Source: Candidatus Woesearchaeota archaeon CG11_big_fil_rev_8_21_14_0_20_43_8 (lineage in GTDB: Archaea > Nanobdellota > Nanobdellia > Woesearchaeales > CG08-08-20-14). Taken from it: a stretch of DNA of 7,776 bases. A program made the translations under genes and the position numbers. Shown here piece by piece: positions 1 through 5,366 of this stretch. The notes under the pieces are model-generated. The model did no database searches and had not been told where the DNA came from. It saw only the letters and a list, made by a program, of their open reading frames with translations. The DNA lies in contig PCVE01000092.1 of NCBI GenBank assembly GCA_002762705.1, positions 1-7,776 of the forward strand. Reading direction: 5' to 3'. Positions within the stretch are counted from its first letter, which is position 1. Each line of letters begins with the position of its first letter.

Positions 1-727
1 CGAGTATGAAAGCGAGCATCGCTCTGTCGACAGCTTTGTATTCCACACGTAGCGGATAGTCCTTGTTGAACTGGACAAGAGCTGTCGGCGATAGTTTTGA
101 GCCTTTCATGATCTTCTTCAGATATTCCACAGAATACTTTGCCTTGATAGGCTCTCCGACCTCGTTCTCAATCTTTGTGTCGTCTGATCCTTCCATCTCG
201 ACCATAGCCTCAGAGAGATCGCCTTCCGCCTGGACGATGAATTTCTTGCCATCAACACCAAAGGTGACTGATTCTGCCACGACATCGACATCATCTATCG
301 ATTCATTCAATGACGCGGAATTAAGCCTGACCGAAAGTGGGAATTTTAGCTGCGGGACCTTCTGTTCCCTTTCATCAGATTCTATTATCGGAAGCGAGAA
401 AGTCCTTCTTGATGCTCCTTTGAGCTCGACAGTCAGCTTTCCGCCATCCTTGCTTGTCTCGAGCGTAAGCATGTCGTTAGGTTTTGCTCTTGACAGGATC
501 TGTTTCAGATTTGTGAGATTCACAGAAAGATCCATGTCTTTTTCGACATTGTATTCCACAAAAGTCGATGAAAGAAGCTTGAATATCACCATGACCACGT
601 TCGCAGGGTCCATCGCGACCATTTCTACGCATTCTTTTGTTATCTTGAATTTTCCTTCGCTGACTAGATCCGAGATTATCGAGATGCTGTCTTTTAGGTA
701 TTTTGGTTCTGCTAGTGTCAGTTTCAT
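1..727 (-). CDS. pcn: PCNA, DNA polymerase sliding clamp (3' end cut by window edge)
   Basis: Archaeal sliding clamp, a ring-forming processivity factor that encircles DNA and tethers polymerase, ligase, FEN1 and other replication and repair enzymes. I translated 242 residues from ATG 727. The signature AMDPANVVMV is at residues 38-47. A TRTF-like turn (SRRTF, about 106-110) leads into SLPII and an acidic interdomain connector at about 114-130, the usual docking groove for PIP-box partners. The C-terminal part (YPLRVEYKAVDRAMLAFIL) matches the last strands of the second clamp domain, so only a few residues (an AP-type tail) should be missing, against a family length of about 245-250. A second ATG lies at 730. 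I prefer 727 because the G-rich Shine-Dalgarno then sits at a workable distance (about 5 nt). The gene lies downstream of the Toprim gene but has its own TATA box. Identification is confident; the choice between the two starts is less so. Confidence 0.95.
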   Translation of the reverse strand, partial: MKLTLAEPKYLKDSISIISDLVSEGKFKITKECVEMVAMDPANVVMVIFKLLSSTFVEYNVEKDMDLSVNLTNLKQILSRAKPNDMLTLETSKDGGKLTVELKGASRRTFSLPIIESDEREQKVPQLKFPLSVRLNSASLNESIDDVDVVAESVTFGVDGKKFIVQAEGDLSEAMVEMEGSDDTKIENEVGEPIKAKYSVEYLKKIMKGSKLSPTALVQFNKDYPLRVEYKAVDRAMLAFIL

Positions 728-732
728 CATAT

Positions 733-739
733 ACCCCCC
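733..739 (-). promoter_or_regulatory. Shine-Dalgarno site of PCNA
   Basis: On the minus strand the run GGGGGGT precedes the tandem ATG ATG. Aligned to GGAGGT, it ends 5 nt before the ATG at 727 but only 2 nt before the ATG at 730. This favours 727 as the real start. The site shows that this gene has a translated leader, unlike the divergent genes near 4285 and 4449. Confidence 0.5.
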
Positions 740-776
740 AGGTATAAATTATACGTTGAGTAGAAGAGTCTACCTT

Positions 777-790
777 TATTTAAATGTTTT
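777..790 (-). promoter_or_regulatory. TATA box with weak BRE for PCNA
   Basis: The minus strand reads TTTAAATA at 784-777, a perfect match to the archaeal TATA consensus. It is preceded by AAAACA at 790-785, which matches the purine/A-rich BRE pattern RNWAAW except at one position. Its centre is about 53 nt upstream of the ATG at 727, predicting a start of transcription near 755 and a leader of roughly 25-30 nt that contains the Shine-Dalgarno. It lies just after the stop codon of the Toprim gene, so PCNA can be transcribed on its own as well as by read-through. No T-rich terminator is seen between the Toprim stop and this element. Confidence 0.6.
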
Positions 791-792
791 TG

Positions 793-1185
793 CTATAGCT
801 CTTTATTAATGGAACATCGCTTCCAGTATCGGATAAGTCCCTCGATCTGGCTTAACTTTGTCTCCTTGAAAAGCTCCTCGCGAAAGCGCCTGTCGATACG
901 GACACCTAGCTGAGAAAGCTCATGGTTGAGCTTACCATAAAGCTCTTTACCTTTCCTGTCAAAATCAGTCAGTATGATCGCATCCTTGAATTTATAAGCG
1001 ATCTCTTCGCATACAAGATAGAGTGGTCTTCGCAATGTGAAGATGTTCTTTATCTCGAAGAAAGCAAGCGCTCTCTTGTCGCTTGTGCCTTCGACGATTA
1101 TGGCTTTATCGCATGTCCTTACGTCAGATATCCATTCTGACAGAAATACGCTTTCATCTTTTTTTTGGTCTTCTTCTTTCATCAC
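793..1185 (-). CDS. Small stand-alone Toprim-domain protein (RNase M5-like, UPF0292-type)
   Basis: A 130-residue protein that is almost entirely one Toprim fold. The metal-site motifs are visible: the glutamate of IIVEGTSDK (E32) and the DxD of ILTDFDRKG (D74, D76). The strand-helix order fits the RNase M5/DnaG-like Toprim group. In this superfamily the acidic residues bind Mg2+ for phosphodiester cleavage or transfer. The stand-alone archaeal members are, as far as I know, uncharacterised, so nuclease activity is inference. The basic tail (about 98-123, rich in R and K) could contact nucleic acid. The start is taken as GTG at 1185, giving a 4-nt GTGA overlap with the peptidase stop; a GGAAGGAA sequence at 1201-1194 sits 8 nt upstream. 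ATG at 1182 is an alternative that shortens the protein by one residue. The gene is the third in a tight minus-strand cluster and is followed after 65 nt by PCNA. Confidence 0.85.
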   Translation of the reverse strand: MMKEEDQKKDESVFLSEWISDVRTCDKAIIVEGTSDKRALAFFEIKNIFTLRRPLYLVCEEIAYKFKDAIILTDFDRKGKELYGKLNHELSQLGVRIDRRFREELFKETKLSQIEGLIRYWKRCSINKEL

Positions 1186-2255
1186 AATATTAATTCCTTC
1201 CGGTATTTTGTAAGGTTCCGACAGCCATCTTTGGTGACGACCACGATATCTTCTAGCCTGACACCGCCTATCCTTTCTTTGTAGAGACCTGGTTCTACAG
1301 TGATGATCATTCCTTTTTTGAGCCTCTCATCCGAAGCACCTAGATTTGGAGATTCATGGATATCGAGACCAACACCATGGCCTGTCCCATGGATAAAATA
1401 TTTTTCCACACCATACTTTGTAAAAAAATCAACGACAGCCTTATGCACACTGCTCGCTTTTATTCCAGGTCGGATAGTCTTCATGGCGATCAGCTGGGCC
1501 TTTTTCACAAGCGAATAGAACTTTTTGATCTCTTCAGCCGGTTTTCCTTTACAGACTGTCCTTGTCATGTCAGAGAAATAACGATTTGTCTCTGATCTTG
1601 GAAATATATCGATGACCACTGGTGATCCGGCTCTGATCGGACCCTGACCACTATGATGAGGAAGAGCGCTATGCCCGCCGTTTGAGACTATGGTGTTCTG
1701 GTCGATACAACCATGCCTTGAAAGAGCCATCCTTATCTCCAGTTTTAGCATCTCAGACGTGAGTCTTTTCGATCTATAATAAAGATATCCGCCCCTTGGC
1801 CTTGATGTTTTCACCATGTTTATCGCTGTCTTCATCGCGTCTTCGGTCGCTCTCTGGACATTTTTTATCAACTTGATCTCATGAGTTGACTTGACTTCAC
1901 GCTTTTTGAAAAAAGGCTTCTGCGAACTTAGCCTTATCCCGGACCGGCTTATCGTCTTTCCCCACTTCCATGGAAGATCGTATGGGACAAAGACTTCCTT
2001 TATCTTCATCTCTTTAAGCATCACGACTGCGATCCGCGATAGACCTCTACACTTTGGATTCTTGTAATTTTCGAGCCGCAGAACACTTATGCCTTTCTTC
2101 ACTTGTCTCTTCGCGCGAGCGTATTCAAGTCTGTTCACAGCGATGAACTGGCTTTTTCCTTTCGCGATGAAGATGAATGGATCCAATGCAAGAAACCCTG
2201 TGGCATAATACATATCTTGATTGTCTTCGCTTCCTGCTATAATAAGACGGTTCAT
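1182..2255 (-). CDS. M24 family metallopeptidase (Xaa-Pro aminopeptidase / prolidase type)
   Basis: A 357-residue cytosolic metallopeptidase with the pita-bread catalytic domain in its C-terminal two thirds. The N-terminal part (1 to about 120) resembles the creatinase-like non-catalytic domain. All five expected metal ligands can be read: D216 (VVIDIF), D229 (FSDMTRT), H293 (GTGHGVG), E321 (VEPGLY) and E335 (GGVRLED). Supporting histidines are H200 (ALPHH) and H300 (DIHESP). The spacing of the two aspartates is 13 residues, two more than in the classical prolidase motif as I remember it. The enzyme would remove an N-terminal residue before proline or split Xaa-Pro dipeptides; the exact substrate cannot be read from sequence. 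The start ATG overlaps the stop of the permease fusion by 4 nt (ATGA) and has a strong GGTGAT Shine-Dalgarno, so translational coupling is likely. Coupling to a permease suggests a role in amino acid or peptide supply (inference). Confidence 0.92.
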   Translation of the reverse strand: MNRLIIAGSEDNQDMYYATGFLALDPFIFIAKGKSQFIAVNRLEYARAKRQVKKGISVLRLENYKNPKCRGLSRIAVVMLKEMKIKEVFVPYDLPWKWGKTISRSGIRLSSQKPFFKKREVKSTHEIKLIKNVQRATEDAMKTAINMVKTSRPRGGYLYYRSKRLTSEMLKLEIRMALSRHGCIDQNTIVSNGGHSALPHHSGQGPIRAGSPVVIDIFPRSETNRYFSDMTRTVCKGKPAEEIKKFYSLVKKAQLIAMKTIRPGIKASSVHKAVVDFFTKYGVEKYFIHGTGHGVGLDIHESPNLGASDERLKKGMIITVEPGLYKERIGGVRLEDIVVVTKDGCRNLTKYRKELIL

Positions 2256-4285
2256 ATCGTATCACCTGGTGCTGGTGGTTTATCCATTTTCACTGGCTTG
2301 ACTTCTTTTACTTTTTCTCCATAGATGAAGACATATTCCCAAAGCAACCCTTGCGTCCTTGTCACTTCGACTTTGAACCCTGCATTCGAGAAGAGTTCGA
2401 TGATATAATCATCCTTAGAAAGCCAATGCACGTTCGGGATGAGCTTGAAATATTTGTCATTCTCGACAACGCATATCTTCCCATTGATCGGCAACAATCG
2501 ATTCAGCTCGAAAAGCACTTTATCGACTTCCTGCACATAACCCACCATATTTACGCTCGCAATCACATCGACGTTCGGCACATCAGGATGTACCCTTGTG
2601 GCATGCTCTTCATCATGGATGACATGGACATGGAAATGGCCTTTGTCCTTTATCCGTCTCTCGGTTATCCGTGCGCGTTTCTTCGATAGATCAGTCGCAT
2701 ATAGTTCGCCGCCAGGAAGTATTCTCACAGCAAGATCTTCTGTCAAAGTGCCCACACCGCAGCCATATTCAAGTAGCTTTTTCCCTTTGATATCTCCTAG
2801 AAGAAAAACGATCGAATCTATTATCTTCTGCGGCAGTGTGAATTTTTCTATGAAGAACGCAAGGAACGCGAGCGTGTCGTTTGTCTTCACGATGAAATAC
2901 TTGTCGAAATGAGTCTCGACAAGAAGATATAATGGTATACCGACAAACATGAGAACCAAACCTTTTTTCACGATGCTTATCGCAAAAAGCCAATCAAGAT
3001 AGAGCCATGCACAGAAACAGAAGACATAGATAATGATTATCAATGATGGTCCAACCTTTCCAAGCGGTGCCTTGAATGGTCTTTCTCTCGGTGGATCCTT
3101 GAATCGCCAGACGGTGACAGCGAAGATAGTGACAAATAGTACCATCATATTCAAAAATAAATACAATGCATGACCGACTTCATATGGATCTTTGTATCCT
3201 AAGATGAATTCACGCATCAGGAGAAGGAAGAAAGCGATGATCGCGATTGTTTGGAACATGATCGCTTTGTATGGAGTCTTTGTCTTTTTATGTATCTCAG
3301 CGCCCTGCTTGACAAAGAGCTTATCATCTGCCATGTGCTTTAGCAATCTTGCTCCAGTGACCGGCCAAAGCGCAGCACCACCGAGGATTATGAGATATGT
3401 CCCAAGCACAAGCGCCTTCTCTCCAAAAGGTCCCATCGTTATCTTTCCAATCAGGCCGAATGGGACGCTAGCTGATGCGAATATCTCAAGCGGAAGCACC
3501 CCAAGCGAAGCGATGAAATATGCAAGAAGCAGCAGAGTGACTATCCCTATAGTTATCATGAGTGCGTTTGGAAGTGTCTTCTCTGGATTCTTTGTATCAT
3601 TCGCAAGAAAACTGACTGATTCAAAACCGAACCAAAGCTCAGATATCAGGAAAATAGTCATAGAAAGGAAAAGGATATTTCCTTCGATAGATGTGCTCTC
3701 AAAAAAAGGGATGAAATGGTCGACACTGAAAAAAGTATCGATTGTGCCAGATGAAAACAATGCAGGTATATTTATGAGCGATGGTATTATCGTCATCAGA
3801 CACACACCAAGTGTGAGCACTCCAAATGTCGCGATCATAATAGTGCTGATATTAAGTCCTCTAAAAGCCATGTAATTCAACGCGACGATCCAAAAGATAC
3901 CGAACAATATACCGACTATGACATATGCCGTGCCTTGGTATGGAAGTAGATACTCGACAGCCGCCACTATCGCAAGGGCCATGCTGAAGTTTCCGACGAT
4001 CCATATCAACCATGCGACCATGAATGAACTGAATCGTCCGTAGGTCTCTTTAGCGATCTCATAGATTCCACCGCCTGTCGGGAACATAGATATCAATTCT
4101 GCGAAATACATACCCACCAAAAATGCGAACAATGCAAGTATCAACCAGGCGATTATAGCGGCAGCACCCATGTGCTTTGCGCTCATTCCAGCAAGATAAT
4201 AGAAATCGCTAGCTCCAAGTATCGCAGCCATTGATATCAGGAAGATAGCCACAATGCCTATTTTTTTTATGGGTGCATCTACCAT
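2252..4285 (-). CDS. APC-superfamily amino acid permease fused to a class I SAM-dependent methyltransferase
   Basis: One uninterrupted 677-residue frame with two parts. Residues 1 to about 458 are a membrane transporter with twelve recognisable hydrophobic segments (about 9-31, 40-66, 86-110, 119-141, 147-168, 204-220, 240-262, 291-313, 339-360, 369-393, 412-430, 434-456). APC marks include GASDFYY in segment 1, FPTGGGIYEIAKETYG at 68-83 and GFESVSFLANDTKNPEK around 220-236. Residues about 480-660 form a Rossmann methyltransferase: motif I LLEYGCGVGT at 504-513, the acidic end of strand 2 in LYATDLS (D532), a post-II region near 573-608 and the C-terminal sheet ending near 655. With twelve membrane passes the enzyme domain should face the cytosol, where SAM is. 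A His-rich stretch lies at 550-566 and a Lys/Pro-rich tail at 657-677. Amino acid transport is the family role; neither the transported solute nor the methyl acceptor can be told. It is the first gene of the minus-strand cluster. No Shine-Dalgarno is seen before ATG 4285. Confidence 0.9.
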   Translation of the reverse strand: MVDAPIKKIGIVAIFLISMAAILGASDFYYLAGMSAKHMGAAAIIAWLILALFAFLVGMYFAELISMFPTGGGIYEIAKETYGRFSSFMVAWLIWIVGNFSMALAIVAAVEYLLPYQGTAYVIVGILFGIFWIVALNYMAFRGLNISTIMIATFGVLTLGVCLMTIIPSLINIPALFSSGTIDTFFSVDHFIPFFESTSIEGNILFLSMTIFLISELWFGFESVSFLANDTKNPEKTLPNALMITIGIVTLLLLAYFIASLGVLPLEIFASASVPFGLIGKITMGPFGEKALVLGTYLIILGGAALWPVTGARLLKHMADDKLFVKQGAEIHKKTKTPYKAIMFQTIAIIAFFLLLMREFILGYKDPYEVGHALYLFLNMMVLFVTIFAVTVWRFKDPPRERPFKAPLGKVGPSLIIIIYVFCFCAWLYLDWLFAISIVKKGLVLMFVGIPLYLLVETHFDKYFIVKTNDTLAFLAFFIEKFTLPQKIIDSIVFLLGDIKGKKLLEYGCGVGTLTEDLAVRILPGGELYATDLSKKRARITERRIKDKGHFHVHVIHDEEHATRVHPDVPNVDVIASVNMVGYVQEVDKVLFELNRLLPINGKICVVENDKYFKLIPNVHWLSKDDYIIELFSNAGFKVEVTRTQGLLWEYVFIYGEKVKEVKPVKMDKPPAPGDTI
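2261..2266 (-). promoter_or_regulatory. Strong Shine-Dalgarno of the M24 peptidase
   Basis: GGTGAT on the minus strand, 5 nt before the ATG at 2255. It is a perfect match to the archaeal 16S 3' end core and lies inside the last codons of the permease fusion. It fixes the peptidase start and supports internal re-initiation on a polycistronic message. Confidence 0.75.
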
Positions 4286-4310
4286 GTATCATATCATAGC
4301 ACTTATTTCT

Positions 4311-4324
4311 TTAATAAAGTTATT
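4311..4324 (-). promoter_or_regulatory. BRE/TATA promoter of the permease-led cluster
   Basis: The minus strand reads AATAAC (4324-4319) followed directly by TTTATTAA (4318-4311). This is a near-consensus BRE (5 of 6 to RNWAAW) with a TATA box. The TATA centre is 29.5 nt before the A of the start codon at 4285, which predicts transcription starting at or within a few bases of the ATG. With no clear Shine-Dalgarno, a leaderless message is the likely outcome. Confidence 0.55.
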
Positions 4325-4409
4325 GTGCAGCTCCATAAAATGTTCTATTGGTGATGTGGAATGTATATTTTGGTTTTTAATCCAGACTTTTTAAAGAATC
4401 TTACAGTGC

Positions 4410-4423
4410 AATAATTTTTTAAA
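4410..4423 (+). promoter_or_regulatory. BRE/TATA promoter of the rpe-gatCAB cluster
   Basis: AATAAT (4410-4415, perfect to RNWAAW) is followed directly by TTTTTAAA (4416-4423). The TATA centre is 29.5 nt before the A of the rpe ATG at 4449, the same distance as for the divergent promoter. No Shine-Dalgarno is present in the 25 nt before rpe, so a leaderless message is likely. A second TTTTTAAA at 4388-4395 lacks a BRE and is a weaker candidate. Confidence 0.55.
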
Positions 4424-4448
4424 CTGGCCTGCACATTCATAATCTACT

Positions 4449-5084
4449 ATGAAGATAGCTCCATCGATACTGGCTGCGGATTTCAAAAGGCTCTGCGAAG
4501 AGATCAAGGCAGTAGAGCCATTTGTCGAATGGATACATCTGGATATCATGGATGGACGTTTTGTCCCAAATATCACATTCGGGCCTGATGTCGTCAGGGA
4601 AGTGAGAAAGTGCACTAATCTTGTGCTTGATGCGCATCTCATGGTATCTGAACCAGAAAAATCAATCGAAGAATTCGCAAAGGCCGGTGCGGATTATATA
4701 ACTGTGCACATTGAAGCCTGCGATGTGGATGCATGCATAAAATTGATACATGCGCAAGGCAAGAAAGCAGGTATCTCGATAAAACCAAAGACGCCAGTAG
4801 AAGAGGTATTGAGATTCATAAAGAACATCGATCTTGTCCTTGTGATGAGCGTCGAACCTGGGGCTGGCGGACAGAGATTCATGGAAGACGTGATGCTGAA
4901 AGTAAGAAAGTTAAGAGAACAGATCGACAGATTGGGCCTTGATGTACTTGTCTCTGTTGATGGCGGGATAGATCAGGAGACTGTGAAAGCGGCAAAAGAG
5001 GCAGGCGCAGATGTCATAGTCTCGGGAAGCTATATATTTGGTTCTAATGACTATGAAAAGGCCATCAACAAGTTGAAGATGTGA
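4449..5084 (+). CDS. rpe: Ribulose-phosphate 3-epimerase
   Basis: Interconverts D-ribulose 5-phosphate and D-xylulose 5-phosphate in the pentose phosphate pathway; cytosolic TIM barrel. The 211 residues are close to the usual 210-225. Signatures run in order: PSILAADF at 5-12, HLDIMDGRFVPNITFGP at 30-46, DAHLMV at 61-66, HIEA at 87-90, VMSVEPGAGGQRF at 132-144, SVDGGI at 169-174 and VSGSYIF at 191-197. By family knowledge the metal ligands are H30, D32, H63 and D171, with D32 and D171 as the acid/base pair; all are present. The last motif is the phosphate-binding turn. The start follows a leaderless-type promoter and begins exactly at the family N-terminus (MKIAPSIL). It heads a plus-strand cluster with gatC 6 nt downstream. 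The functional link to GatCAB is unclear and may be transcriptional only. Confidence 0.96.
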   Translation: MKIAPSILAADFKRLCEEIKAVEPFVEWIHLDIMDGRFVPNITFGPDVVREVRKCTNLVLDAHLMVSEPEKSIEEFAKAGADYITVHIEACDVDACIKLIHAQGKKAGISIKPKTPVEEVLRFIKNIDLVLVMSVEPGAGGQRFMEDVMLKVRKLREQIDRLGLDVLVSVDGGIDQETVKAAKEAGADVIVSGSYIFGSNDYEKAINKLKM

Positions 5085-5085
5085 T
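5081..5085 (+). promoter_or_regulatory. Shine-Dalgarno of gatC
   Basis: GTGAT overlaps the rpe stop codon (TGA at 5082-5084) and ends 5 nt before the gatC ATG at 5091, the same spacing as the strong site before the M24 peptidase. It supports ATG 5091 as the start and translation from a shared message. Confidence 0.45.
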
Positions 5086-5090
5086 TATTT

Positions 5091-5366
5091 ATGCTTGATA
5101 AAGATATGATCAGAAAAATCGCGAAGAACGCGAAGGTCGAATTGACAGAAGAAGAGACAAAAGAATTCCTTCCGCAGATAGAAGATGTCCTTGAATGGTT
5201 CAAGGCGATAGAGAATGCGCCGGACATGGAGATGTCCATGCATCCCATCAAGATCCGTGATGCGTTTCGGGATGACATAGTCGAACAATCCATGCCAAAA
5301 GAATATGCGCTTCAGGGCACTGATCATAAGAAAGATGGCTATTTCAAAGGACCGAGGGCAGTCTGA
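5091..5366 (+). CDS. gatC: Asp/Glu-tRNA amidotransferase subunit C
   Basis: Small subunit that wraps between GatA and GatB and stabilises the transamidosome. The 91 residues fit the family length (about 90-100). The N-terminal helices with IRKIAKNAKVELTEEE at 7-22 match the usual GatC opening (a short helix followed by L-T-x-E-E), and the middle contains the helix around QIEDVLEWFKAIE. The C-terminus ends in DGYFKGPRAV, matching the GatC tail pattern (D-G-x-F-x-x-P-x-x-x). The start is supported by the GTGAT site 5 nt upstream. The stop overlaps the gatA start by one base (TGATG at 5364-5368), so the two are probably translated in a coupled fashion. Confidence 0.93.
   Translation: MLDKDMIRKIAKNAKVELTEEETKEFLPQIEDVLEWFKAIENAPDMEMSMHPIKIRDAFRDDIVEQSMPKEYALQGTDHKKDGYFKGPRAV

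Noticed and set aside
63..809. Long open frame of 248 codons on the plus strand, antisense to PCNA
   Set aside because: It mirrors the PCNA coding frame, is rich in serine and phenylalanine without any recognisable motif, and the minus-strand reading gives an unmistakable sliding clamp.
3192..3875. Plus-strand open frame of 227 codons opposite the permease
   Set aside because: It is a shadow of the permease frame; the opposite strand has clear APC motifs and membrane segments, and no promoter or ribosome site precedes this frame.
4261..4270. T-rich run that could be an archaeal terminator
   Set aside because: It lies inside the first codons of the permease fusion (lysine codons on the minus strand), so coding explains it, and no transcript would end there.
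4286..4300. Minute upstream frame (ATG ATA TGA) on the minus strand just before the permease start
   Set aside because: The predicted transcription start lies too close to ATG 4285 for this to be on the message, and a two-codon frame is easily random.
4324..4435. Inverted pair TGTGCAG (4324-4330) and CTGCACA (4429-4435) in the divergent intergenic region, possibly operator half-sites
   Set aside because: A 7-bp inverted match is expected about once by chance in 163 bases, the flanks do not extend the match, and the two copies are placed differently relative to their start codons.
4391..5327. Minus-strand open frames opposite rpe and gatC (4391-4642, 5051-5293, 5085-5327)
   Set aside because: They lie antisense to well-recognised genes, show no family motifs and have no convincing start signals.
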